Shown in pieces: positions 1-7,033 of a stretch of 7,215 nt of DNA; within the stretch, counting starts at the first letter, position 1; the number at the start of each line of letters is the position of its first letter. The stretch lies in assembly GCA_003644215.1 (NCBI GenBank), contig QNBU01000058.1, positions 1-7,215 of the forward strand. The letters are read 5' to 3'. This DNA comes from Planctomycetota bacterium (lineage in GTDB: Bacteria; Planctomycetota; Phycisphaerae; Sedimentisphaerales; Anaerohalosphaeraceae). The notes below the pieces were generated by a model, which was given only the letters and a program-made list of their open reading frames with translations, was not told the origin of the DNA and did no database searches. Both the position numbers and the translations under genes were made by a program.

Positions 1-396
1 CGTAAGATCGCACATCAAATGCAGAACATGGCCGCCGCCGATAGCGTACCCAGCCACCATAGCAATAATGGGTTTCGGGCATCGTCTGATCCGGCGTTGA
101 AACTCGAGAACATTAAGACTTTCGCCGCCGTGCGTATCTTTATAGCCGCAATCGCCCCTGATTTTTTGGTCCCCGCCGGAACAAAATGCTTTCTCTCCCT
201 GCCCGGTCAGAATAATAACGCCGATTTGATTATCTCGTTCGGCGTCATCAAGGGCTTGCAGCATTTCAATCACCGTTTCCGGGCGAAAGGCATTCCGCGT
301 CTCAGGCCGGTTGATTGTAATCTTCGCGATCCCGTTGTCTGTGTGGTATTGAATATCCTTAAAGTCGCCCGCTTTGTGCCAGTTGATGGGTTTCAT
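1..396 (-). CDS. menB: 1,4-dihydroxy-2-naphthoyl-CoA synthase MenB, N-terminal part (cut by window edge)
   Basis: MenB is a crotonase-fold enzyme that cyclises o-succinylbenzoyl-CoA to 1,4-dihydroxy-2-naphthoyl-CoA in cytosolic menaquinone synthesis. The reverse strand reads without a stop from the start to the window edge, giving about 132 residues of a protein usually near 275-285. Recognisable family blocks are [14 protein letters not shown] (about residues 29-42), [17 protein letters not shown] (71-87), [16 protein letters not shown] (95-109) and [15 protein letters not shown] (112-126). The CSGGDQ and IGGGH blocks supply oxyanion-hole and CoA-pocket glycines in this family. Two in-frame ATGs occur, at 402 and 396. 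An AAGGTG ribosome site (405-410) lies 8 nt before the second and only 2 nt before the first, so 396 is preferred. The gene begins 7 nt after the menD stop and its ribosome site overlaps the end of menD, suggesting translational coupling. Any 3' end or downstream men genes lie outside the window. Confidence 0.95.
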   Translation of the reverse strand, partial: MKPINWHKAGDFKDIQYHTDNGIAKITINRPETRNAFRPETVIEMLQALDDAERDNQIGVIILTGQGEKAFCSGGDQKIRGDCGYKDTHGGESLNVLEFQRRIRRCPKPIIAMVAGYAIGGGHVLHLMCDLT

Positions 397-403
397 CGTC
401 ATT

Positions 404-2164
404 TCACCTTTTTATTGATTGTTCCAGCGTTTCTATGATTTTATTTTTGATACATCGACGAAGTTCCAGATTCGTCTTTCTGTCTGTAGCCACTTCAATA
501 ACGGCAGGCGTTTGTTTTTTGACGGCCTCGGCATACACCGAAATGAAGTCGTCTTTTTCACAGGCCTTATAGTAATCTATCTTAAAGGTTTCGCATACCC
601 CTGCAAACTGGAAATCATGCCTGGCGACAAAGAATTTTTCCAGAACATCCGGGGATTGTGATATTGGCAGAAAATCAAAAATTCCGCCGCCCTGATTATT
701 AATAACGACGACAATAATTGGCAATGCCTGACGGCTCAGAAGAGTAAGGGCATTGAGGTCGTACATAAACGCAACATCCCCGATCACAAGGGTTGTCAGA
801 GTTTTTCTGGCAGTGGTTAGTCCAATGGCTGTTGAAAGAACCCCGTCGATCCCACTGACTCCCCTGTTGGCCGCAGAAAAAACGGTTTTCCGATTGTTGG
901 CACCATACAGGTCCATATCGCGCACCGGCATACTATTGGAAAGGAACACACACGAACCCTCCGGGGCAATCCTTGAAAGAGACCTGGCAACAAACGGTTC
1001 GCTCAGTCGTGTATCGTCCTCTATCATCTGTTCTACAACGGCGTTTGTCCGTGTTGATATTTTTTGCATGAAACCGAAATAAGGTGTTTCTGCGCCGGTG
1101 TCAATTTTTCCGGAGATCACCGCTGCCGCCTGCGCAGGGTCCGCCTGAATACGCATCGTTACAGCATGCACCCGGTCATAGCGGTCGGGACTGGAGTGAA
1201 CAACAATATACGGGTCCGGACGGCACTCATCGAGAAACTGATCCAATCGTTTAGAGGTTGTTCGTCCGCCAAGATGGAGTACCACAGAAGGCCTTGCCGC
1301 CTGATTGAATTCGGAGGACAGACGCTGCTGATCAAAATAGCGGATACCGCTGGCCGCCGGCGCGCTCAGTCGGAGGCCGGAAGTAATGTCGGCATAAACC
1401 GGCCATCTCAATTTTTTGGCCAGCGTCAGAATCTTTTCTCGTTCAACACTCGTTTTAAGGCCGCCAATAACAAGCAACCCCCTTTCTTCTCCTTTGATAG
1501 CCCCAAGGATATCATCAAGGGTTTTCTCATTGAGGCAAAGCCGTGTTTCCTGATACGAAGTAAATGGATCGCCCGAGTCCGTCCAGCGATTGATTTTGGC
1601 GGTCTGTTTTTCGTCGATATATGGTTCGCATGGTTCTAACGGCTCGCGATACCGACAGTTCAGATGAACAGGACCGCCGCCGAGAGAGTGGGTTCTAAAG
1701 ACCGCTTGATCTATTGTCGTCAAGACCGCTTCGGGGCCGAATGCTTCAGTGGGACATGGCAGCGAATGACGCCATCGCAGGAAACCGGAAAAAATCTCTG
1801 TCTGCCGGAGTGTCTGATTGGCTCCTGTATCTGCAAGTTCCTCCGGCCGATCCGCCGTCATTAAAAACATCGGAACCTTATCTATATGCGCCTCAGTAAC
1901 AGCCGGTAAAAGATTGGCAACGGCTGTTCCGGAGGTGGTGATAACCGCGGCGGGTTTATTGGCGGCCTTGGCATATCCCAACGCATAAAAGCCCGCCACT
2001 CGTTCATCAAAACAAATAACGCATTGTGCTTTCGCATTCCTGGCCGCAGCCACCACCAGCGGAGTCGATCGGGAGCCAGGCGTGATACAAAAATGATCAA
2101 CGCCGCAGCGGATCAGTTCCTCCACGATCAGCTCCGCCCAGAAACTGTTTAAGTTGCCTTTCAT
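404..2164 (-). CDS. menD: SEPHCHC synthase MenD (ThDP-dependent), menaquinone biosynthesis
   Basis: MenD condenses isochorismate with the succinyl-semialdehyde unit from 2-oxoglutarate, using thiamine diphosphate and a divalent metal, and gives SEPHCHC. At 586 residues it is close to the family size of about 550-585. Visible motifs are [11 protein letters not shown] (about 27-37), FDER with the cofactor-activating glutamate (Glu54), [14 protein letters not shown] (76-89), TADRPEEL then GANQTLRQ (103-123), [10 protein letters not shown] (432-441), and the ThDP/Mg motif [12 protein letters not shown] (462-473) ending in NNQGGGIF (489-496). No key residue appears lost. A longer reading would begin at TTG 2173, but GGGAG sits 10 nt upstream of ATG 2164 and only 1 nt from the TTG, so the ATG is chosen. 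It follows menF by 34 nt and precedes menB by 7 nt, consistent with one operon. Confidence 0.97.
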   Translation of the reverse strand: MKGNLNSFWAELIVEELIRCGVDHFCITPGSRSTPLVVAAARNAKAQCVICFDERVAGFYALGYAKAANKPAAVITTSGTAVANLLPAVTEAHIDKVPMFLMTADRPEELADTGANQTLRQTEIFSGFLRWRHSLPCPTEAFGPEAVLTTIDQAVFRTHSLGGGPVHLNCRYREPLEPCEPYIDEKQTAKINRWTDSGDPFTSYQETRLCLNEKTLDDILGAIKGEERGLLVIGGLKTSVEREKILTLAKKLRWPVYADITSGLRLSAPAASGIRYFDQQRLSSEFNQAARPSVVLHLGGRTTSKRLDQFLDECRPDPYIVVHSSPDRYDRVHAVTMRIQADPAQAAAVISGKIDTGAETPYFGFMQKISTRTNAVVEQMIEDDTRLSEPFVARSLSRIAPEGSCVFLSNSMPVRDMDLYGANNRKTVFSAANRGVSGIDGVLSTAIGLTTARKTLTTLVIGDVAFMYDLNALTLLSRQALPIIVVVINNQGGGIFDFLPISQSPDVLEKFFVARHDFQFAGVCETFKIDYYKACEKDDFISVYAEAVKKQTPAVIEVATDRKTNLELRRCIKNKIIETLEQSIKR

Positions 2165-2198
2165 AGCATTCAAACTCCCGAATACGCCATTGCGGCGA

Positions 2199-3611
2199 TT
2201 ATGATTTCAATGACGGTTCAAATAAGCCGAGGAAAGGAGCCATCTTCATCTCCGTTTCTTCCCATTCCCGACCCGGATCCGAAGCACCGACGATACCTGC
2301 TCCGGCAAACAATTGTACCCGTTGGCCGGCAATATGTGCCGATCGAATGGCAACAGCAAACTCACTTTGGCCGCGACCGATCCAGCCAACCGGCCCGGCA
2401 TACCATCCTCTGGAAAAGGTCTCGTGTTGATGAATCAGCGCCAAAGCCGCTTTCTTAGGATACCCGTTTACAGCCGCCGTCGGATGCAGGGCGCAAAGAA
2501 TATCTCTGTTGTCAACACCCTTTTTCAAAGTTCCCGCAAACCGGCTTCGCAAATGTTGAATCTGTTTTAACGGAAGGACTTCTCTCTTATCAACCACCAC
2601 CACTTTGCTGCAGATTTTTTCAAGCTCTGATTTGATGTTCTCAAAAACATACTCGTGTTCTTCGATCTCTTTCTGTGATTCCAACAGTTCTTTCTGAAGC
2701 TGCCTGTTCAGTTCATGGTCAGCCGCCCTGACATTCGTCCCCGCAAGGGCTTCACTACAGATGCTGCTCCCTTCTTTTTTGTAAAGGCATTCGGGACTGC
2801 ATCCTATAAAAGAATGCTCGGTGTCGATCTGGAAACAAAAATCGTATGTGTTGATACTTCGGCTTTTGACGCAATTAAGCAATCGAAAAGGATCCGGTCT
2901 TTTTGATAGTTCAAGAGTGGTTATTCGGGTCTGCACAATTTTTTTTACACGACCCGCCTCAATCAGGTCGATCATCTCTCGGGTTTGCTTCTGCCAACGA
3001 TCCTGATTGGGTCTGTCGGACCGTCGCAGCACCGATGGCAAACGGGATTTATCTGTCAGCGTTGCCGTGGGAGCGTCAATATCAAAAGACAGCTTATCCA
3101 GTGATTCCAGAAATTGATTGGTGATTGAGGTTACATCGTCCTGCGGCGTCGCTAAGACATTGAACAAAAAAACACTTTGATTCTTTTTCTGCCGAAGTTC
3201 AAATTTCGGAACGAAAAAATAATAATGCCCCAACCCCTCCCACGCCGCTGCTTCCGAATCCGTCATATCAAAACATATTCCGCCGTAGTATCGAATATCC
3301 ACAGAACCGTTTGCAAGATTCTTTTCAATCTCGGCAAGTGCCTCGTCCAGACAAGGGACTCTTTTCAGGTCCACTGTATCCGCGAATCCGATTGCGGCAA
3401 TTTCCAGATGGGCATCCCTTGAAGACCAGTACATTTTGACAGGATTTTCCTGAGCTGTCAGCCAGTCCGTTACGCATAACGAATTGAACATGCATGAAAA
3501 ACTTAACAGCTGGCCGGATCGATGGTCCACCGGCGTAAAGGTCGCAGCAATCTTGTCTGCAATCCATTCTCGGATGGACTCTTTGCTAAAAATGTAATCA
3601 TCCGTTTTCAT
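2199..3611 (-). CDS. menF: isochorismate synthase MenF (chorismate-utilising enzyme family)
   Basis: This Mg-dependent enzyme isomerises chorismate to isochorismate, the entry step of the classical menaquinone route. The protein is 470 residues. The C-terminal chorismate-binding domain shows GRVKKIVQTR (about 220-229, with the water-activating lysine expected in this block), FIGCSPECLYKKEG then SEALAGTNVR (268-295, general-acid Glu287), EEHEYVFENI (317-326, metal-binding glutamate), ALHPTAAVNGYPKKAA (374-389), RGWYAGPVGWIGRG (401-414), and AGAGIVGASDP followed by EWEETEMK (436-456, second metal glutamate). The N-terminal segment MYWSSRDAHLEIAAIG is typical of MenF rather than TrpE or PabB. 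A longer frame starts at TTG 3653, but it would overlap the permease by 35 nt. ATG 3611 has AGGG 5 nt upstream, overlapping the permease stop codon. A salicylate- or siderophore-type isochorismate synthase is less likely because menD and menB follow. Confidence 0.94.
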   Translation of the reverse strand: MKTDDYIFSKESIREWIADKIAATFTPVDHRSGQLLSFSCMFNSLCVTDWLTAQENPVKMYWSSRDAHLEIAAIGFADTVDLKRVPCLDEALAEIEKNLANGSVDIRYYGGICFDMTDSEAAAWEGLGHYYFFVPKFELRQKKNQSVFLFNVLATPQDDVTSITNQFLESLDKLSFDIDAPTATLTDKSRLPSVLRRSDRPNQDRWQKQTREMIDLIEAGRVKKIVQTRITTLELSKRPDPFRLLNCVKSRSINTYDFCFQIDTEHSFIGCSPECLYKKEGSSICSEALAGTNVRAADHELNRQLQKELLESQKEIEEHEYVFENIKSELEKICSKVVVVDKREVLPLKQIQHLRSRFAGTLKKGVDNRDILCALHPTAAVNGYPKKAALALIHQHETFSRGWYAGPVGWIGRGQSEFAVAIRSAHIAGQRVQLFAGAGIVGASDPGREWEETEMKMAPFLGLFEPSLKS

Positions 3612-3618
3612 GTCAACC

Positions 3619-5943
3619 CTATATCCATCTCCGAATCCACGAACGGACGCCAATGTCGCTTTTTACCATAACCACCGGTTTGGGGCTTCTGCAGGCGATT
3701 TTTTCCGGCAGCGACATTCGACCCGTCTGAGCCAACAGCGGCTTATGGGTGGTCCCCAGCACAACAAGGTCATAATCCTTTGCTTCGGCAAGGATCGCCT
3801 TAATCGCCGATGTCGCCTTGACAGTTTTCGTCTTCAGGTTCTCGCGTGGGATATTAAACTTCTTTGAGTTCGCTTCTATAAATTGATCAAAATCAACCGC
3901 ACCCCGGCCGGTATCGACACTGAACGCCGTTACCGCTCCTTCATCAGGAGCTGTCAGAATCGAGGCGATCTCCAGAGCCAACGCACCGTTGGGACCGCCG
4001 GCGATTGGGACCAAGGCGCTTTTGAAAACCTTATTTCCGCCGCACCCTTTTAGAACCACAACATTACAGGGCGACTGCTCGATGATCGGGTCGATCTTTG
4101 ATCCAAGGTTAAACAGTGTGTGATGAGTCGCGCCGTGCCAGCCAAGAACAAGCATTTTTGTTTTCTTTTCGCGGATGGCAGAGACGATTCCGCGAGCGAC
4201 ATTTCGACAGTAACGAATCGTCGTGCTGATCGGAAAGTGTAGTGCCAGCGAGAGCATTACCTCGAAGAGTCCTTCTTTGCCGAGGTGGGTGTATTTTTCT
4301 GCGTCATGTAGCGAGACCTGGTCGGGAACCTGCACCATGTGGATGAGTTCCACATGTGCGTTCTTTGCCCCACACAAGCGATAGGTGCTTTGTATCAACT
4401 GGCTTGCGTTGGCGGGGTTGGCGACAGCGACCATGATCGGATACTTGCCTTCAAGCCGTTCTTCGTGGTGCTTTTGTTCCTCAAGGATGAGTATCTCGTC
4501 TTCGGTTGTCGTCGCCCGTGATCGCGCATAGAACCAATAAATCGCCAACCCGGCCAATATCCATATCGGAGCGATAATCCAGGCGATCAAACTCATGTGA
4601 ATAAGCCACACAGCGAGGATGACCTGGCAGATAATCGCCACTATCGGCAGCAGTGGAAACAGCGGCATCAGAAAGCCGTAGGTCAGCTCGTCAGCCATCG
4701 AACGGCGAATCTTGATAACGCACAGGTTGACCATAAAAAACAGGAACAAAAACATAATACTGGCACTGGAGGCGACATCTTTTGTCGGCAGCACGGTTGT
4801 AACAATCAGAACGAGGACGCTTGTTGCCAGAAGTGCCCCGTAGGGTGTGTTCTTGGCCTTATGGATAAAGGCGAAGAATTTGGGGAGCATGCTGTCGCGG
4901 CCAAGGGCGTATGAGGCGCGTGTTGCAGAATAGATCGTTGCGTTCAGTGCCGATGTTGACGAAAAGATAACAGCGAGCGTTAGTATGAAATTGCCAAATG
5001 GCATCAGCCGGGCGACGGCTTCACCAAAACCCTTTTCGCCAAAACTGCCGATCCATTGCCATGCGGGACCTTCAACGCCTTGTGTGCCGATTTTGACCGA
5101 AACAACGGTTGCGAAGGCGACGAGAATATAGATCGTTGTTACAATACACACCGAGTAGATCATCGCTTTGGGCAAATTACGCCGGGGGTCTATCGCTTCA
5201 TCGCCTGCCTGCGCGATGACCTCGTAGCCCTCGAATGCGACATAGGTAAAGCCCATGGTAATAAGGAGTTTCGACCATCCTTCGGGCATAAACGGAGTGA
5301 AGTTTTCAAGACGACTCGGGTCCTTGATTACGGCAATCACACCGAAAACGCCAATGGTTACGACAAAGAGCGTCTGACCCATTGTGATGAAAGCGCCGAT
5401 CTTGCCCGTTTCAGAAGCGCCTCGAAAATTGATGTAGATAAAGGTAATCGCTGTAACAACGGCAACCACTTTCACAATCATTCCGTCGATCGATTCCGCT
5501 TCCGCAGAACCCGGGGCATATCCGGCCAGATTATATAAACCATCAAGCCAATGGAGTTCGCCTACAAATCGGACGGTGTAGATGGCGAAGGTCAGTGCGT
5601 ACATGCTGCCGGCGACCGAGGAGGCGAACCATTCCATCCACCCAGCCAGGAAGCTGGTGCCTCGGCCAAAGCCGATGCGTGCAAAGTTATACGCCCCGCC
5701 GGCACGAGGAATGGCAGAGCTTAACTCGGCAAAACTCATCGCGGTCAGCATCGCAAGAAGACCGTTGAGGGCAAAAGTAAGAACCACCCCGCCAGGGCCT
5801 GCCTCGCCGATGGATATACCCATTCCGAGAAAGACACCCGCACCAATCATCATACCCAGGCCCATCATTGTAACATGAAAGAGCGACAGTTCGCGCGAAA
5901 GCTCAGGGGTCGGATTGGAAGAAGAGTCGGGGCTACTTGCCAT
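3619..5943 (-). CDS. APC-superfamily amino acid permease with two C-terminal universal stress protein domains
   Basis: The 774-residue protein has an APC (LeuT-fold) transporter of about 475 residues, then a charged linker and two cytoplasmic USP domains. About 12 hydrophobic segments are visible, roughly at 21-44, 51-74, 95-124, 155-173, 182-206, 223-245, 260-284, 316-341, 368-385, 392-410, 426-448 and 451-472. The first carries GAGVFLG, an APC substrate-site glycine motif. EGYEVIAQAGDEAIDPRRNLPKA-type sequence at 238-260 is the family block after segment 6. USP domain 1 (about 499-632) ends in an intact G-2x-G-9x-G-S nucleotide motif (601-615). USP domain 2 (about 638-762) has GTTH at the same place and lacks the second glycine. 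ATG 5943 is chosen because AAGGG lies 8 nt upstream; a TTG-started extension to 6003 lies wholly within the preceding small gene. The substrate cannot be told from sequence. It starts inside the small ORF and ends 7 nt before menF. Confidence 0.9.
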   Translation of the reverse strand: MASSPDSSSNPTPELSRELSLFHVTMMGLGMMIGAGVFLGMGISIGEAGPGGVVLTFALNGLLAMLTAMSFAELSSAIPRAGGAYNFARIGFGRGTSFLAGWMEWFASSVAGSMYALTFAIYTVRFVGELHWLDGLYNLAGYAPGSAEAESIDGMIVKVVAVVTAITFIYINFRGASETGKIGAFITMGQTLFVVTIGVFGVIAVIKDPSRLENFTPFMPEGWSKLLITMGFTYVAFEGYEVIAQAGDEAIDPRRNLPKAMIYSVCIVTTIYILVAFATVVSVKIGTQGVEGPAWQWIGSFGEKGFGEAVARLMPFGNFILTLAVIFSSTSALNATIYSATRASYALGRDSMLPKFFAFIHKAKNTPYGALLATSVLVLIVTTVLPTKDVASSASIMFLFLFFMVNLCVIKIRRSMADELTYGFLMPLFPLLPIVAIICQVILAVWLIHMSLIAWIIAPIWILAGLAIYWFYARSRATTTEDEILILEEQKHHEERLEGKYPIMVAVANPANASQLIQSTYRLCGAKNAHVELIHMVQVPDQVSLHDAEKYTHLGKEGLFEVMLSLALHFPISTTIRYCRNVARGIVSAIREKKTKMLVLGWHGATHHTLFNLGSKIDPIIEQSPCNVVVLKGCGGNKVFKSALVPIAGGPNGALALEIASILTAPDEGAVTAFSVDTGRGAVDFDQFIEANSKKFNIPRENLKTKTVKATSAIKAILAEAKDYDLVVLGTTHKPLLAQTGRMSLPEKIACRSPKPVVMVKSDIGVRSWIRRWI

Positions 5944-6091
5944 TATTCTTGCCCTTAAGCGTTTGGCGCGCAGTCCGGCAACCGTCAGAAGCGATACGCT
6001 CAATAGAGGCCCTCGACAGCACGGCCATCGTAATAACAGTCAATAAAGCGGCGGCGGTCAAAATAATACCAATTAGTACATCCTTATCCAT
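5933..6091 (-). CDS. small single-pass membrane protein (52 aa), unrecognised, overlaps permease start
   Basis: I do not recognise this protein. It runs ATG to TAG with 52 codons. The N-terminus is short and charged (MDKDV), followed by one strongly hydrophobic segment at about residues 5-25 (VLIGIILTAAALLTVITMAV). The tail is basic and polar, rich in Arg, Lys and Asn, as expected of a small inner-membrane protein with a cytoplasmic C-terminus. AAGG lies 7 nt before the ATG. The stop overlaps the first 11 nt of the permease gene in another frame, which suggests translational coupling to the transporter. It may be an accessory or regulatory peptide of the permease, but that is inference from position. 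The alternative is that it is a leader-type ORF whose main role is to couple translation. It is short enough to be missed by length-filtered gene calling. Confidence 0.6.
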   Translation of the reverse strand: MDKDVLIGIILTAAALLTVITMAVLSRASIERIASDGCRTARQTLKGKNNGK

Positions 6092-6099
6092 AATGCGGC

Positions 6100-6128
6100 C
6101 TTATACCAGAAACAGCGGTGATTTGCAA
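6100..6128 (-). promoter_or_regulatory. candidate promoter for the small protein-permease-men operon
   Basis: On the minus strand TTGCAA (6123-6128; 4 of 6 to TTGACA) is separated by 17 nt from TATAAG (6100-6105; 5 of 6 to TATAAT). TG one base before the -10 gives an extended -10 element. Transcription would start near 6093, almost at the ATG at 6091. The small ORF would then be leaderless, or this promoter serves mainly the permease and men genes. A promoter further upstream, in 6130-6258, is not excluded. Confidence 0.4.
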
Positions 6129-6257
6129 TGGCTCAGTTGCCCCCCGCTTGAATTTGACCACCGTCATAGTTGTTTTTGTCGCTGACACTACTATAGCCGC
6201 ATACACAGCGATAAATGAAGACAGGAACTCACAACGCCTGCCAGTGTCTATCAAAAG

Positions 6258-6299
6258 CGGAGGAGGAGGGATTCGAACCCCCGGTACATTGCCGCGAAC
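6258..6299 (-). pseudogene. 3' fragment of a tRNA-Ser gene (probably UGA), likely attachment-site remnant
   Basis: Read on the minus strand, this stretch ends with variable arm, T arm and 3' acceptor strand of a serine tRNA. The T-arm core GGTTCGAATCC is flanked by a five-base stem, then CTCCTCC acceptor strand and G at the discriminator position, with no encoded CCA. The preceding GTTCGCGGCAATGTACC resembles the long variable arm of tRNA-Ser(UGA), from memory of that family. The matching 5' acceptor strand (GGAGGAG), D arm and anticodon arm are absent from the next 100 nt, so no functional tRNA is encoded here. A lone tRNA 3' end is the typical mark left by integration of a mobile element into a tRNA gene. 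Confidence 0.7.
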
Positions 6300-6308
6300 T
6301 TTGTACCG
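6282..6308. repeat. 7-bp inverted repeat across the edge of the tRNA fragment
   Basis: CGGTACA (6282-6288) and TGTACCG (6302-6308) are perfect inverted copies separated by 13 nt. One arm lies inside the tRNA-like part and the other just outside it. The loop is longer than a normal tRNA variable loop. It could be a recombinase-binding pair or a hairpin, or a chance result of junction decay. Confidence 0.4.
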
Positions 6309-6314
6309 TTCTCT

Positions 6315-6331
6315 AAAAACTTCGTGTTTTT
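6315..6331. repeat. AT-rich short hairpin (AAAAAC-loop-GTTTTT)
   Basis: Six-base complementary arms flank a five-base loop, followed on the plus strand by a T-rich run (6334-6339). It might act as a weak terminator on either strand between the divergent genes, but the stem has only one G-C pair. Confidence 0.2.
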
Positions 6332-6342
6332 CAATTTTTCGC

Positions 6343-6370
6343 TTGACACCTTCTACGAGTGTAGTAGAGT
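6343..6370 (+). promoter_or_regulatory. promoter of the BlaI-family gene
   Basis: A perfect TTGACA -35 box (6343-6348) is followed after 16 nt by TAGAGT (6365-6370; 4 of 6 to TATAAT). The predicted transcript starts near 6377. One BlaI-type palindrome fills the spacer and another lies at the predicted start site, so binding would block polymerase. Confidence 0.6.
6353..6364. promoter_or_regulatory. BlaI/MecI-type operator 1
   Basis: CTAC-GAGT-GTAG is a perfect dyad with four-base arms. It contains the TACR-NN-TGTA core typical of BlaI/MecI/CopY-family operators. It lies between the -35 and -10 boxes of the repressor gene, as expected for autorepression. Confidence 0.6.
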
Positions 6371-6376
6371 TGCTTT

Positions 6377-6386
6377 TACATTTGTA
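6377..6386. promoter_or_regulatory. BlaI/MecI-type operator 2
   Basis: TACA-TT-TGTA is a perfect dyad matching the family core. Its centre is 23 bp from that of operator 1, about two helical turns, so two repressor dimers could sit on nearly the same DNA face. It covers the predicted transcription start. Confidence 0.6.
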
Positions 6387-6408
6387 GAAGATTAGAAAGG
6401 AACCTTGT

Positions 6409-6777
6409 ATGAAACTGACCGAAGCTCAATGGCAAATTATGAATGCCCTGTGGCAAAACTGGCCCGCAACCGCCCGGCAGATCGCTGACCGCTTGGGTGA
6501 CGAGGTCGATTGGGCCTATACCACTATCAAGACGATGCTGACGCGGCTGGTAAACAAAAAGTGCGTTAAAGAGACTAAAAAGGGCAATACGGCGGTCTAT
6601 GAACCGCTGTTGACCCGCCAAAACGCCCGCCAAAACGCCCTGAAATCACTGGCCAATCAGGCCTTTGACGGGGCATTCGGGCCGCTGATGCACTTTTTGA
6701 TCGAAGACCAAAAACTCTCGGACAAGCAAAAAAAGGAGCTTTTACAAACACTCGAACAAGGCGGCGAGAGAAATTAA
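6409..6777 (+). CDS. BlaI/MecI/CopY-family winged-helix repressor, orphan
   Basis: The 122-residue protein matches the family length. It has an N-terminal winged-helix DNA-binding domain (about 1-70) with the start block LTEAQWQIMNALW, ARQIADRLGDEVDWAYTTIKTMLTRLVNKKCV (recognition helix about 37-48), and wing residues KKGNTAVYEPL. A helical dimerisation tail runs from about 71 to 122 (AFDGAFGPLMHFLIEDQKLSDKQKKELLQTLEQ). AAAGGA lies 7 nt before the ATG. Two family-type palindromes in its own promoter suggest autorepression. BlaI and MecI are normally inactivated when the membrane protease BlaR1/MecR1 signals antibiotic, with cleavage at an Asn-Phe bond. Here the corresponding place appears to be His95-Phe96, and no M56 protease gene follows within the window. 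The real inducer and targets are unknown; beta-lactam resistance should not be assumed. Confidence 0.9.
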   Translation: MKLTEAQWQIMNALWQNWPATARQIADRLGDEVDWAYTTIKTMLTRLVNKKCVKETKKGNTAVYEPLLTRQNARQNALKSLANQAFDGAFGPLMHFLIEDQKLSDKQKKELLQTLEQGGERN

Positions 6778-6816
6778 AAGGGGTCAGAAATTGTTTGGCT
6801 TTTTTCAAACTTATGG

Positions 6817-6822
6817 TATAAT
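6817..6822 (+). promoter_or_regulatory. isolated extended -10 element (TGGTATAAT)
   Basis: A perfect TATAAT is preceded by TG one base upstream, but no good -35 box lies 16-18 nt before it. It sits between inverted CTTTTTT (6799-6805) and AAAAAAG (6828-6834). Downstream, GAAGGGG (6834-6840) precedes a GTG at 6849. It may drive an RNA or an ORF into the repetitive tail, or be a chance AT-rich match. Confidence 0.25.
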
Positions 6823-6928
6823 ACACTAAAAAAGAAGGGGCCAAGGCAGTGAACAGCTACCAGTTGTCAGTTACCAACAATACTTTATCTTTAATCTGCG
6901 AAAATCCGCGGTTGCTTTTTATGCAAAA

Positions 6929-6948
6929 CGAACCCAATCGAACCCAAT
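6929..6948 (+). repeat. perfect tandem pair of a 10-bp unit
   Basis: CGAACCCAAT occurs twice with no gap. It is one of several short repeats with a period near 10 bp in this tail. Confidence 0.7.
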
Positions 6949-7033
6949 TTTTTCAGTGTCTTTCCGTGTATTCCGTGGTAGTTAATTTGTGTTCATTCGT
7001 GTGTATTCGTTCAAAAAGGAAAAAAGTGGTGTC

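Noticed and set aside
19..438. Plus-strand open frame of 139 codons opposite menB
   Set aside because: It is antisense to a clearly conserved MenB reading frame, lacks any recognisable domain and has no ribosome site.
1064..1639. Plus-strand open frame of 191 codons opposite menD
   Set aside because: The MenD frame is conserved throughout this interval; the opposite frame is its shadow.
2165..3653. TTG-started longer versions of menD (to 2173) and menF (to 3653)
   Set aside because: Ribosome-site spacing favours the internal ATGs, and the longer menF would overlap the permease by 35 nt.
5056..5538. Plus-strand open frame of 160 codons opposite the permease
   Set aside because: It lies fully within the conserved membrane domain of the permease and its product is charged and unrecognisable.
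6190..6220. Possible hairpin with CGCTG/CAGCG-type arms in the divergent spacer
   Set aside because: The arms are only 5 bp with a loop of about 21 nt and no extension, so it is within chance expectation.
6118..6387. Plus-strand open frame containing the GGGGIRTPGTLPR peptide
   Set aside because: This peptide is a well-known artefact of translating the antisense of a tRNA-Ser 3' end, which is present here.
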